Assembly (NCBI GenBank): GCA_018524725.1
Contig: JAEUWP010000073.1
Span: 1 to 58,089, forward strand
Source of the DNA: Podaxis mareebaensis
Lineage: Eukaryota; Basidiomycota; Agaricomycetes; Agaricales; Agaricaceae
DNA: 58,089 bases
Direction: 5' to 3'
The notes below the pieces were generated by a model that saw only the letters and a program-made list of their open reading frames with translations, was not told where the DNA came from and searched no databases. A program made the translations under genes and the position numbers. Of this stretch, positions 11,571-23,311 are shown in pieces. The stretch's first letter is position 1. Each line of letters begins with the position of its first letter.

Positions 11571-12723
11571 CCAACTCATGTACCCTTTGACGATTTCTAG
11601 TTACTTGTTTGTTTTTGTCGTGCTTACGCTTCCCTCCAGGTCTCCAGCACATTGGATTAACGAGGCCGATCGCTAAAGTCGCACAATCGGAACCCTGGTT
11701 CCCTCACGATTTTTTTTTTCACTACCGCAAGCCCCAGCCTCGGGACATCCATATCCCTTAATACTTGTCATCCCCTGGCGCCTATTCGTAGGTAATAAAG
11801 TGAGCCGAACAAATCACAATCCGATGACTCGACAAATGATTCCCCAGGAGCACATTAACCTGCCAAGGAAAGCATTCGCAGGGTCGCATCCTCGGGCGCC
11901 GGAATTTCCTATCTTGTGAACGTGAAATCACTTTCGCCTCTCCGCCCATGATTGTCGACTGCTGCCCTTGCAATTTGATGAGGTAAAGCAGTGTCGTTTA
12001 ATAAAGGAAAAATAACGGATTAATTCCGAGACTTGGATTTTCGAACGCAACACGCTCCGCCGCCTAGTTTCTCGTCTTGCGCCTTCTTGTATAAGAATGG
12101 GTACCTGCATCAGCAATGGTTCGGCATTGTTATCATTTCTTACGTCGGCCCGTCAATTAATCTAACCGCACTTACACGTGCGCAGGTAGGTACAGTATGT
12201 GTCAAGAAGTCGTCGTTCATACATTCAGTTTGGCTTCCGAAAGCTTAGCGGAACGAATGCAAACTCTCCTGTCGCGATGTCCGAGTGTGAAAGCGCGGGA
12301 TAATTCGTAGCATATAGACAGCGTGGATAGGGTGTGCTGATATGTCTAGAAGCAGAGCAAAGAGCTAGGGGAAGGAGATGGATAGAGAAAGGGAAAATAC
12401 AAGGAAAGGGGTACTGGACAGGCAGATTCAAGAAAACATAATATCAGCAGAAATGGGTAAACGTAAGGAAGGACAGAAGCAAGAAAAGAAGACAGAAAGA
12501 AAGAAAAGACAGCCGTGTTTACATGAGATAATGCAAGAGGGGAGGCTTCCAAAGCCCAAAACGGGCGATATCAGGATGCCGTGGCCGATTCGGCGGCCGA
12601 TCAACATCAACGACAGAACAAACGAAGGACAGAAAGAACAGACGAGAATAGAACAAACCGAATATCTGCGTTGAACGTCTGTCCCCTTGACCCCGTGGCC
12701 AGCCAGCCACTAGTTCTGTGCTT
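11571..12723. other. Intergenic, includes a long purine-rich tract
   Basis: No supported gene. 12375-12530 is strongly purine-rich on the plus strand (repeats of GAAAAGAAGACAGAAAGAAAG type). It lies directly downstream of the minus-strand Rho gene, so it would be a pyrimidine-rich 3' untranslated region of that transcript. Confidence 0.4.
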
Positions 12724-13876
12724 TCAACAGATGACGCAGCATTTCCATCCTTTCCCGGTATCGTCTGAAGCGGCTTTCCCTGTGCTTCGCCTTCGGTGGT
12801 GCCTCGCCTCTGCAGCCTGAGGGTGGCTCGGCACACCTTCCCGCATGAGCATGCTGGCCCTTGTCGCGGCCTCGAAGACATCATCGACACCTTCTATTTT
12901 GAGTGCAGAACATTCCTTGTAGGCACGAGCGCCGATGACTTGTGCGACACGTTCGCCCTTTTCACGCGTCACCCATGGACATGGGTTGTCCGGTGTGTCC
13001 GGATGTTCAATATTTGGCCGTAGGTCTGCCTTGCAGCCTACTAGGATGACGGGGATATGCGGTCCACAGAGCTCTCGAACCTCTTCAATCCACTATTTTT
13101 ATCATCAGCCTAATGACATGTCGGGGGAGAGTAGGCCTACCTTGGTCGTGACATTTTCTAACGAGTCAGGGGTATCAAGAGCAAAGGCAATGAGGATAAC
13201 ATGGGAGTGGGCATAAGACATGGGCCGCAGTCGCTGTGTCAGGCTCTTGAGTAATTCATCACTTTGTTGAGTTGTGGGACAAACGCACCTCATACTCCTC
13301 CTGGCCACTGGATGGGAACCGAAGAGGGGAAGACTAAGCGAGTGGAGTCCACGGGAGAGAGGTGGTGACATACGCAGTATCCCATAGTGCCAGTTGCACG
13401 GGTTTTTCGTCGAGTTTGATCTCAGCTACATAATTATCGAACACGGCTAGATGAGAGAATTGAGTCGAGTACGGGCAAGATAGAGGGTGCTTGCATACTT
13501 GGTTCCTAGAGAGGCATGAGCATTACGGTCAAAGGGTAAGGGGGACAGACGCACGTATTCTTTTGGGAACCTTCCTAGCGCAAAGGAGCAGAGAAGCGAG
13601 GTCTTTCCGCAAGCACCTGGAAGGGAGGTAAGGATATAGTAAGGGGGCGAGAGGGGAGGTACGTGCCGTCGCCGACGATGACGAGTTTCCGCCGAATCTG
13701 TTGAGAGCGATGAGCAAGACGACACAGGGCACGACTATTGAGAGACTGACTGGATTTTGGAAGGACATGGGGGAAGGAGGAGAGAGAGGATGGTAGTCAC
13801 AGCCCTCACGATGCCGGGAGCAACAGACTTCCGTTTGTTTGTGTTTTGTCTGCGTCGTCGCTGATGTCATTCCCAT
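12724..13876 (-). CDS. Rho-family small GTPase with a 7-nt microexon
   Basis: Eight exons (13876-13829, 13697-13667, 13616-13555, 13505-13499, 13446-13374, 13307-13289, 13233-13141, 13092-12724) join in frame into 233 aa. The first exon is the least certain. Motifs in order: KLVIVGDGACGKTS (P-loop), FPKEYEPTVFDNYVAEI (Rho effector region), LWDTAGQEEYERLRPMSYA (switch II), VGCKADL (where Rho proteins have the N/T-K-x-D-L motif), ECSAL (SAK-like), then a polybasic RRHHRR-like tail and CCVIC, a CAAX box for prenylation. Rho GTPases act at membranes in polarity and cell-wall control. The P-loop is split by a 50-nt intron whose only in-frame solution uses a GC donor. The Rho insert region is shortened, so the subfamily (Rho1/2/3/4) is unclear. 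The start lies only 27 nt from the HOP2 stop on the same strand. Confidence 0.85.
13499..13505 (-). other. 7-nt microexon of the Rho gene
   Basis: On the minus strand GAACCAA sits between CTCTCTAG and GTATGC. The flanking introns are 49 nt (13554-13506) and 52 nt (13498-13447). It supplies Glu, Pro and the first base of Thr in E-Y-E-P-T-V-F, which is conserved in Rho proteins. Without it the reading frame is lost. Confidence 0.85.
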
Positions 13877-13903
13877 TTGACAATTATCTACTAAGTAATG
13901 CAG

Positions 13904-14906
13904 CTAGTAGCACCGCTTCCTCTTCAGGCTGTTCTTCTCTACACATAGGGGTCCTCGTTCAATCGCAACATGCTCTGTACTGTCCCGTTCTATCCCGAGA
14001 TCTTCTTCAAGCTCCTTCGCGTCCTGGGGCGCAAGCACGTCCGTTGCAAGTTGCCAGAACCTGTACCCCATCAGACCGTGTGAGCATTTTGGCTGCGCAC
14101 TTTCTGCCAACGGACAGGCACTCTTACTCTGTAAACACTTTTCGCCGCCGAACCCATTCTCCTCGCCAACGTGTCCATTCCCTTTCCACCTGGGCTAGGT
14201 CCTCGCTGGAAACTGGAGGTGCTCCTGTGCGCAGGGGCTCCAAACGTTCCTTAGTTTGTTTGATCTGTGATGTGATATTATAGTCTGAGCGAAAGAACTT
14301 GTGTGTAGCACGTCTCCCCCAAATACCATGTTCATCAATTCGGCAATTTGAGCGTTGATCTCCGTATCAGTTGGGCTAGATTTTAGCTTGGTTAGTTCTG
14401 TCCATCCAGCCAGTCAACTTCCAAGCGTATGCATAAGCCACAGAAGATATCTTGCCAGCCGACGCATTTCTTAGTTCCATCGTTAGGGTCTTATTCTCTT
14501 CCTCCACGGCCGTCAGTTCAGTCTCTAGCGCCGCTATTTCTTCAGCCGGAAGACAGTCTAGTTTGGACTGATTAGCCACGAAAAACGTAGTTTTTCCTGT
14601 ACGGCGGTCAAATAAAGAGTGCATATATCTAGGGTGCCGCCGGAATACCGTAAGTCTTTTGCGTTAGTTCGCCCTTTTCTGCGAGCGTCACGAGTATCTT
14701 TTGAGTAGTCGCCTTTGGCACGGCTCCTTTAAGGTTAGCAGCAACGTCCACTGCCCCAAACGGACGGTTCATCTGGGTGCCGGGTTTTAGTGGGTTCTAT
14801 AGCACGCGATGCAATTTACGAGTTTCATATATTCAAGGACTTTGTCTTCTGCCTCCTGGCCCTTGAGAACGGGGACCTTTGTGTCTGACTTTGCCTTGGA
14901 TGCCAT
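13904..14906 (-). CDS. HOP2: Meiotic recombination cofactor HOP2 (TBPIP/PSMC3IP family)
   Basis: The ATG at 14906 starts [10 protein letters not shown]. Exon 1 (14906-14820) ends in YMKL. The next exon carries the winged-helix part ([26 protein letters not shown]...[10 protein letters not shown]). After an intron the frame continues [13 protein letters not shown] and then a coiled coil ([19 protein letters not shown]). Further exons read [31 protein letters not shown]...[18 protein letters not shown], and finally [25 protein letters not shown], the family's C-terminal signature; the stop is at 13904-13906. HOP2 works with MND1 to stimulate Dmc1/Rad51 strand invasion in meiosis. The intron after the first coiled-coil exon uses a weak GTGGCT donor but has a perfect CTAAC branch site. 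It is divergent to LEU5 and just upstream of the Rho gene. Confidence 0.88.
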
Positions 14907-15098
14907 GGTGGTAAGTTGTGGATTAAAGGAAGGTGTGCTGGTGGGAACGGCGGTCGCGTGAGGATATCTCCAGGGTCCGGTGTCATCCGGGGCGGATCAA
15001 GGGTTATCCGAGAGGACCACGGTTTGCCACTCAAATCGTCACTTCTCCACTCCCTTTCCAGCCATCTGCATGTTCCCTTGCAGGCTGCAGGCTTGCGA
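14907..15098. promoter_or_regulatory. Shared HOP2/LEU5 bidirectional promoter region
   Basis: Only 192 nt separate the start codon of HOP2 (minus) from that of LEU5 (plus), so both 5' ends and promoters must lie here or overlap. No TATA box stands out. A frame on the plus strand stays open from 14916 through the LEU5 start, but it has no mitochondrial-carrier features. Confidence 0.5.
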
Positions 15099-16336
15099 AT
15101 GAGTCCAAATGCCGCCGCTGCGCAACGCGACAAGCAAAGTTTCAACTACATCATTCGCTCAGGCCTCGCCGGTGGGATTGCTGGTTGCGTCGTACGTACA
15201 TCCATACCCCTTGTCCTCTGCTCGACTCATCATCTCATTTCACAGGCGAAAACAGTCGTTGCTCCGCTCGATAGGGTCAAGATCCTTTTCCAGGCGTCAA
15301 ATCCAGACTTCCAAAAGTATGCTGGTATGGCAGAGGTTTCTCCGGATCTTGTTTACCCTTTGACTCGTTGCGATTGCATGTCACAGGAACCTTTGTTGGC
15401 ACATTCCGCGCAGGACATGATATCTACAAGCAATCTGGCTTCCGAGGACTCTTTCAAGGTCACTCGGCCACCCTCATCCGCATTTTCCCGTATGCAGCAA
15501 TCAAGTTCATGGCGTATGACCAGGTTCATCATGTACGACTATTCCATTCCGTATTGCGTATGTAAGAATGCTAAACACGAAACTAGCTCTTGATGCCCAC
15601 GAAGCCTCAGGAGACGAATGCACGCAGATTCTTGGCGGGCGCCATCTCTGGTGCGTGCCTTATCTGTTCGCATAGGAGGGATGCGACCAGCATTCTCACG
15701 TCCTGAACTCCACTCACACATGCAGGTACCATGTCGGTGTTCTTCACGTATCCTCTTGAGGTCATTCGCGTGCGAATGGCATTCCACACACGGACAGCGG
15801 GTTACACGCAAGATATATCCCGACCTTCCTTCACCCGTGCCTTTTGGCACATATACAATGAACGACCGGTTAATCCAGCCCATACAACCGAGATTATGGA
15901 TACTGCGCACTACTTCAATCGATATCCCCTCCTCAAGTTCTACCGCGGGTTTACTGTGACGATTGCAGGAATGGTTCCATACGCTGGAGTTTCATTCTTA
16001 TGTTGGGGATATCTTAGATCACGATTTCTGCCCCCCTCGAAAACAGGTCACAAAACTCCGACACCAATCGCGGATCTAGCATTTGGCGCGCTGTCTGGTG
16101 CACTTGCGCAGACTGCTTCATATCCATTCGAGGTAGTCCGGCGGCGAATGCAGGTCGGTGGAATCACTCGGCCCGATAGATGGTTAAGTTGGGGTGAAAC
16201 AATCAGGGCAATTTGGCAAGCACGAGGGTGGAGAGGGTTCTACGTAGGGTTGAGTATCGGGTATCTGAAGGTGATTCCTATGACAGCAGTTAGCTATGCA
16301 GTATGGCAAGAAGGGAAGAGACTCCTTAATGTGTGA
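15099..16336 (+). CDS. LEU5: Mitochondrial carrier, LEU5-type coenzyme A transporter
   Basis: Six exon blocks were examined and five are coding: 15099-15191, 15246-15324, 15387-15532, 15587-15650, 15726-16336. All introns are canonical (54, 62, 54 and 75 nt) and the joined frame is 330 aa. Three carrier repeats are visible. The first has [27 protein letters not shown] with its P-x-D-x-x-(K/R) signature. The second has [23 protein letters not shown]. The third has [23 protein letters not shown], each followed by a G-F-x-G-type motif ([21 protein letters not shown]). The [14 protein letters not shown] start and overall order match Leu5/SLC25A42-type carriers, which bring CoA into the mitochondrial matrix. 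I chose the ATG at 15099 because the repeat begins soon after it; upstream in-frame residues are not conserved-looking. Confidence 0.9.
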
Positions 16337-16652
16337 TAAATTATCTACGCTAGGTGCTCGCTTGTTAAGCACGTAGTATATTTCATAGGTCTCATGATGA
16401 TAATTCGGGCATGACACCGGTGTTGATATTCGGAATCGGAACGGAGGCCCGTGAGCTCGCTTAGTGGGATGCATTACTTATGCATTACTTAGTGGATGAT
16501 ACGTGTGTAAGTACTACTTACGGATAGGACAAACGGTGATACATATGATCGTTACGGGCGTTAGTTAGTCAGAAACCGGATACACGCCGGTTGGTTTCTC
16601 ATTGACGGTCGCGTTGCCTTGACTCGACACCCTCCGCCATAGGATCCTCAAC
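16337..16652. other. Intergenic between LEU5 and the zinc-cluster gene
   Basis: A small direct repeat (TGCATTACTTA, twice, about 16470-16492) is the only structure seen. The rest is the 3' flank of LEU5 and the promoter of the next gene. Confidence 0.5.
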
Positions 16653-19600
16653 ATGGATTCAGCAGTAACCGAGCTGGATGGGGCACACCAGAGTAACGAC
16701 GGGGGCAAGGTCAAGAAATTGAGGAAACGACCGAGGTTGGGCAGTTGTATTCCATGTGCTAAAAGGCGACAGGTGAGTGGTCTGAACCATCATTCTTATG
16801 CTCTTAGCTTCCGGTTCTTAGGGCGGGGAATATCCTTTTATACACGCGGCTCCCCAGTCTCCGTGGTGATCTGGAGAACCCTTGTTGTGAAGTTGTTCGA
16901 GAATCACCCTGGGTTTGTCAGAATTTGAGGGTCCTTGTCCGTGTCGGAGACCCAAGACGGGACTTGGATCGCCAGCGGTGAATTTCTGTCACCGCTCACC
17001 CGCCGGCTTCTTGACTCTTGTATTATTTTTGGCACTTTTATTCCCTGTATGCTTCTCGGGTTCCTTGGATTGCATGGGTTCTTATGGACCAGCTGCCTTT
17101 AGCTCCCGAGAGCATCATTTTGACGCCCATGAAAACCGCTGGACCCGTCCTGCATGCCGCATCTGGATGGACCCTTATTCTCGCCTTATTTCCGACTCGC
17201 TCATGTTTTATTTTTGGACTGCGTGACGGCTGACGACATCTTGTTCTTAGAAATGCGATCGCATGCAGCCTTGTTCGTCTTGTGTGGGCAGAGGAACACC
17301 ACACCTATGCAAGTGGGAGGCGATCCCTGACGTATTGAATCCTAGTCGAGGTACTACGACTCGTGTGGACGTGGATTTGACGGCGGAGGGCGCGGAGGAC
17401 CAGGATGTGACCGAGGACGAGGTTCCGCCGGGGTTGAGGAATACCAAGTCGGACTTGAATGAGAACATGGAGACGTTGATGATGCTGAGGGAGAGGATAC
17501 AGACTTTGGAGAACCGTGTTGCTGTAGCTTCGACAGCAGGGTCTGCGAGTACGGCGTTCGGGTCGAGAAGGATGTCCGTCAAGCTGGATTCTGCGCGAAG
17601 CCGATCAGGATCTGGGGATGCCACACAGTTTGAAGGAATGCTTCAATCCGGGAGGTTTACCGGTGCGAGTCCAAGCGCGGGCACGGGAGGAAATGCGGGT
17701 ACTGGGTACTTTGAGTATGGGGGTTCTGCAGGAGTGGGCGGCCCAGTCATGTTACAGGAGGTTGCTCCTTCGACACCCTCAGTAGCTTCACCTTCGACTC
17801 CGCAGTCCTCGCATAGACATGCCTCTGTGAGGCCACAGAACTCAAGAAGGCAGTCGGAAGCTAGCTTCAGAGTACCTTCCGTCCCACAAGACGAGTCGTA
17901 TAACCAAATTGCTCCATTCTCATTGGTACATCGTGGAGAGTTCGTTGGCCAAGGAAATATACTAAGTGTCCTGCATTCTGTACGTCCATCCTCCCATGAA
18001 TCATGCAAGGTTTGCTGAATCCTTCTAGATACGTTCGTCGTCGCCGCTCCGCCTACCGTATGCCAAAACCACACTCCCGACAAGCATATCACCCACACAC
18101 TCCGTCAAATTCGCCCAATCCTTAATTCCATCTCCCGAAGTTCAACATCTCGTTCAATACCTCCCGTCCATGCCATCCGGAAATGCTATGATTGATGCAT
18201 TTCTCAAGGAAGTAAATTGGCGCTATGGTATTCCAGAAAGATGGTTCTTGAACACATGCAACCAGATGTGGAACTACTTGCAAGATCCTAAACAAGGCCA
18301 GCAACTAAACCTCCATTGGCTGTGTCTGTTTTTCTCTGTTCTTGCGTGCACGCCGCAACCAGGAGAGAGCTTCGTTCTTACCGCGAAACCGCCGAATACA
18401 CACGACAGAAGTACATATTTCGTTTGTGCGTCGACAGCGAGGCGGTTGGCGGAGGATAGTTATCTAGACCAACCAATTGGGTCCCTGGATCCCAGCACGG
18501 GCTTTTCATCCCCAACAGATGGTTGTATATTGGCTTTTCTCGCGATACCGCTGCTTTGTGATTTTCTAGCGGAGAGAGGAAGGTTGAGCGAAGCATGGAA
18601 GTTGGTTGGGAGTGGGATACGATCTGCTCAAGCCGCTGGGTTGCATAGAGATCCGGGGAGCCAGGTGTGGCAGGAAATGTCTGAGGGGGAAAAGGATCTG
18701 AGAAGGAGGGCTTGGTGGGGGCTCTATATCTGGGATAGGTACGTGATAATCCGCTTATCAGCAGGAATCGGAGCTCATGACTCGAGATCTAGACTGTATT
18801 CCTTCGTTCTAGGCAGACCGCAGATGGTTCGCGGAGATATTAGTGATGTAGCGAGACCTGCAAATGTTGATGGAAAAGGTCGTAAGAATAGTTTCAACCT
18901 AAGTAGGATAGTGATGGTTCAACTCGCGGACTTGGCAAGCGAGATCCTGGACAAGGTAAGTAGCATTCACGCGACAGTATCCCTGCCGTTCACGACCCTA
19001 TTGACTATATGATTAGTGCATGGGCGTCGAATACCCCACATGGACGATTCTCACCGAGATGGACACAAAATTTCAAGCCTGGGAATCAGGCATTCCAGCT
19101 GAATTTCGACCTGGGACAACCCAAGAACAAGATATTATCCTCTTCGCGGGTCTCTCACGCACTGAAATCCAAAAATTCACTCGGCAGCGGTACATGATCA
19201 CGACATGGTACCGCCTTACCCGTCTCAAGCTCTATGCCCTGGCGCTAAAACAACAGTCACCCTCAAGTCTTAATCAGAGAGAAAGTCCGGATCCTATACA
19301 CAAAATGGCAGAGAGTTGCATTCGGTGCGCGCTTGAATTGATCAAGTTCCAATGCGACACGTTTGATTGGATGCGAAGAATCCAGTCCGGCGAGAGGTGG
19401 CTAGGTGGGAATTGGTACTTTGAAGGGTGCCTATCTCTTTTCGAGGCTGCCGTGGCATTGCTCCTGGTTCTCATACGATTTCCAACAACATTCATTGCCC
19501 CTCCAGGCGCGAATATGGTCGAAGAGTTGAGGAAAGGGTTGAAGCTGGAGTATGAGGAGATGTCGAGGGTAGTATCTCGCGTTGTTGATGTTTTTGCGCA

Positions 19601-20759
19601 GGTTGTGAAGAGTGAGAGGGAACCCCAGGATGGCGTGGTAAGGGACGGAAAGAGGATAGAATTCGCTGCGAAGGCGCTGGAAGCGCTACAGGTGCTGTTG
19701 AAGGAACATTGGTGGAAGTTAGATCCAAGGGGTAATATAGGGAAGACCCCACTAGCGAGAACAGGGTCGAACACAGATGGTGCACTTGGTGGCAATGCTG
19801 CGCTTCAGGGTTCTATGTCGCCACCGAGTTCGGGACCAGCGTCGTCACCACAGAGGCAAGGATCGAGCCCAGCTATGAGCACAGCTAGGTCTGGGACTCA
19901 GTTCGTAAGGCCGGGTTTTGTGGGTTCGACTATGGGGCCGATGATTCCCATGCAACAACAGCAAGTCCAAACTGTGGGACCACCAACTGTGTCAGTACCC
20001 CCATCGGTTCCCGTTCAACTGCAATATCAAGCGTATCCAGGCGCGTACAGGAGTGCATCGACATACCCAATGACAGCGTACACACCCTCCCCGTCTACCC
20101 CGTATACACAACAGTCCGGCTCTCCATCCACAACTACAGATGCAAGCTTCAGTTTTCGGCCACCTCAAGGTGCTGTGGTAGGAAGTTCTATGATTGCCGG
20201 CAATACCGCGGCCGGTCTTCCTCAAACCCAATCCCCGTTCTTTTCCCAGGCCCAACGTGTCCCATTGAACCCGACCCCGCCCACAAGAGACGAAACCCAG
20301 ATATACGCGACGCAGAGCCCCTTCATACCCGGTTCAGGTCAAAGCCAACAGTATCAACAAATTCCACAACACCTTCCTCCCCCTCCACAGCTACAAACAT
20401 TTACTTCCAGTCCTGCCCAATCATTGCCCTTAGCAGCAAACTCCACAGCTAGCGCGTATGCTTATACTCCGACACCGAGCATCGATAGGGTACAGCCTCT
20501 GCCTTCGTCAGCTTCAGGATTACCGCCACCGAGTCAGGGTATGCGGATGATACATTATGTTGCACCTGGAGCGACGGGACCTTCTGCGGCGGTGGGTCCG
20601 ATGGGATTCACGGACGTATCTCAATCTTCGTTGGGGTTGGGGCCTTCGAATCAGCAGGATTCGACGCAGCCGTCGAGTGATTTTGTTGGTACCACCACTA
20701 CTGAGCCTGAGGGTGCAGTGTATGGAGCTACAGGTGCCCCGGGGCCATATTATAAGTAA
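16653..20759 (+). CDS. Zn2Cys6 transcription factor with fungal-specific regulatory domain
   Basis: Five exons (16653-16772, 17251-17979, 18029-18738, 18793-18955, 19017-20759) join to 1154 aa. The binuclear zinc cluster is complete across the first splice: CIPC-x6-C-x5-C-x2-C-x8-C, with basic KRRQKCDR. A likely coiled coil follows (ENMETLMMLRERIQTLENRV). The middle domain has the fungal_trans hallmarks: NWRYGIPERWF, WWGLYIWDRLYSFVLGRPQM (formed by removing a 54-nt in-frame intron), then helical repeats. The last ~350 residues are Pro/Ser/Thr/Gln-rich, as in activation domains. It should be a nuclear DNA-binding regulator; the target pathway cannot be read. The first intron, at 478 nt, is about nine times the usual size here. 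PEX1 and LEU5 lie nearby, but that alone does not link them to it. Confidence 0.85.
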
Positions 20760-23311
20760 TGAGATGCTGATATTCGAGATATGGTATGTTCAGCCTCTCC
20801 GGTTGGTTAATGGCTGTCTGAAGATAGTTGGTTTCGCTTTGGATTTAATCTGGAATAGCTTCGTTCTTGCATTGCATAGTGTTTTTTTTTTTAATTCTGT
20901 TTCTTAAGTGTTAAGTTTGCATCTGCACTTGATTTTGTATATGTGTATCCCTAGTTTCTTTCCTGCTATCTCATATGTTGTCTTGTTTTCGTTTGCACGG
21001 ATTGGATGCCTTTCTTACTTACTATGCATAGTTTTGTATTATATTTAATTTTTTATCGTTCTAATACGCTGTGTTGGGTAGCACTTGGACCGAGGAATCA
21101 ATCTATCTATTATTTCATTCACCTCGCGAGCGAACAGTCGATCAGTCGATGACCGTCTGAGGTGATCGTTGGGTTTATTTTCGGCTTGCCCTGATATGTT
21201 CTCGAATATTTGCATGACTCTCTTGGGAAGATCTTATTGTTCCCAAGAAATCCAGGGTTAACCCCCTGACATGTCAGGTGGATGTTTGTAGTCGGTGACC
21301 GGTAGAATCATATAGTACGAGCCGAATAACGCGCGGGAATCAGTATCTAAACTGCACACAGTACCCGTGCGCTATATGGAACTGTTCATATCGAAGACTA
21401 CGCTTCTCTTTTCACAGCGGGTCGTTTCGAACAGAATTGGGGTTTTCCTTGTTTCCCGTGTTCGAATTAGGGCGGGCTTAGGATAGAGCAGGCTAGACCG
21501 TATAAGCTTTGTCGAAGGTTCAGTGGAAATTGACATGTCCGGATATGTCACTGGATCCTTGGCATTCCATTGCAAGTCCTGTGGGGCGGAGGCAATGCGG
21601 GCTCGTCGCTTTAGCATTTCCCCCAGCCCCGGAAATTTTGGATAACGGTGTGGTGTCATTTGGTTGCACCCCTTGCGAACAGTAGATTCATTGGTTGGGA
21701 GTGCGCCGGTCAATGATGGATGGTTGAAATGGGTCAAAGGGATTTGGGGCTTATGAGCTCTCAACGAGCAGGGAGTTTCGAGACTATAGGGCTCATATGC
21801 TCGTAAAGTACTTGATAGGCTCCTGTATACTTAGCTCAAGCCTATTCAAGCCTAACCTGAGGTAAATCGATCACTGATCAAAGGTTATGTTGCATATTTG
21901 GAGATATATTTGGAGATATAAGGGCCAGGCTTGACATTGGCGTGTCGACACTAGCAACTAGTGCATCATATGACAGGCGCGTATTTCCCATGTGTCAAAA
22001 AAAAACAAAGAAAAGTTTAGTTGGAAGGTGGAGAGGAAAGTAACGAGCCGGTGATGTGCGTGTGCCTTGTGCCTTGGGGGGGTGAAGATGATACCAAGAG
22101 ATACCAGATTGAGACGATATGACTCCGGATCAGAGCAATTCCAACGGGCGGAGGATCGGAACCGGTTGGTCGGGAAAGCAAGGACTGTTGCAGACGGACT
22201 TCGGGCTAACGGTGATTGTGGAAGTTTTGCGAGGGGCCGATTATGAGGGAGCAGAGCAAGGGAGGGAGTAGAAAAGGGTATTTTGGTGCGTCTGTGTGGC
22301 CAGTAAGAGCTCGAAAAGGTCAACTTTATAGATACTTGGTAACCTATATTGGCTGTGGCTGATGTGTTCAGAGAGACGAGTGAAACAGATCGATTTAACA
22401 TTCTTTATTTGCTGAGAGGGATTTGAGTTGGTCCAAAAGCATCACGGTTAAAGATCTGTCTAAATTTGCACGGAAGATGATGAACAATACAGCAAGGCGA
22501 ATTTGTGCGTCGTATTTTTCTGGGAAAATTTCGCGAAGCGTCGAAGTTGATGGAAAGCAGTGACCGGATCCTGATGGACAACATTCGGGTGTGGCAGGAT
22601 AAAAATATCCGAGGAAATCCTGGGGGTGGTTTTGCAAATTAATTGCGGCCATGGTCCGAAACGTCTGTGTAGAAGGGTGAGGTGAGGATTAATATATTGA
22701 TGTACGGGTATTCCGGTGATGATAATGATGGAAAGAGCGGGAGAAAGAGAGGGAAGTATGGAAGAGCAACCTTGTTGTTAATTATGTTGTGTTCGCACGG
22801 CGTCCGCCGAGGGAGGGTGGGGAGACGAGATTCGCGGAGGATTTGAGATGGATGGATTCCCGATTTGGAGGTGCCCAGGTTGGTTGTCACGATGGTCACA
22901 GAGCAAGCTGGGGCAGGACCTGTGGGTGATCGCACAATAATCGTCACACACAAATCCACTCCAGCTATCTTCCACAACCACCATCCACTCAATTCCCTCT
23001 TCTCCCCGCCTCCACCCCCTCCTCGTCTTCCTCTCGTCCACCGACACCCACACACATCCACACCCACTCACCGCCCCAACCATCCTTTCATCACTCCCCG
23101 ACCACCATCGCTATCCGACACCCCTCGTCACCCAAGCACAAGTCCTGCTTCGCCTGCCATGCCCGTCCCCTTGCGGGCTAACCATCATCGGGCAGAGGCC
23201 AGATATAACGTAACCACTGACTGTCAGCGCCTTTTATTCTCTTCTGAAGGCTGGTCTAACCACTTGATCCAGTTCCAAGTCTCGGTCTTCATTCCGCGGC
23301 CTCCACAGGAA
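20760..23311. other. Intergenic, 5' region of the ankyrin gene
   Basis: 20760-21100 is AT-rich and looks like the 3' end of the transcription-factor transcript. 21100-22850 holds no convincing gene on either strand. 22960-23150 is a CCACC/CTCC-rich pyrimidine tract typical of fungal promoters and 5' leaders. The first exon of the ankyrin gene must lie in or before this part, but I could not place it. Confidence 0.45.

Noticed and set aside
14916..15098. N-terminal extension of LEU5 upstream of 15099
   Set aside because: The frame is open but Gly/Arg-rich with no carrier similarity, and it overlaps the HOP2 promoter space.
19274..19795. Long minus-strand frames opposite the transcription factor
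   Set aside because: They are shadows of the coding strand with no motif; the plus strand has the fungal_trans domain.
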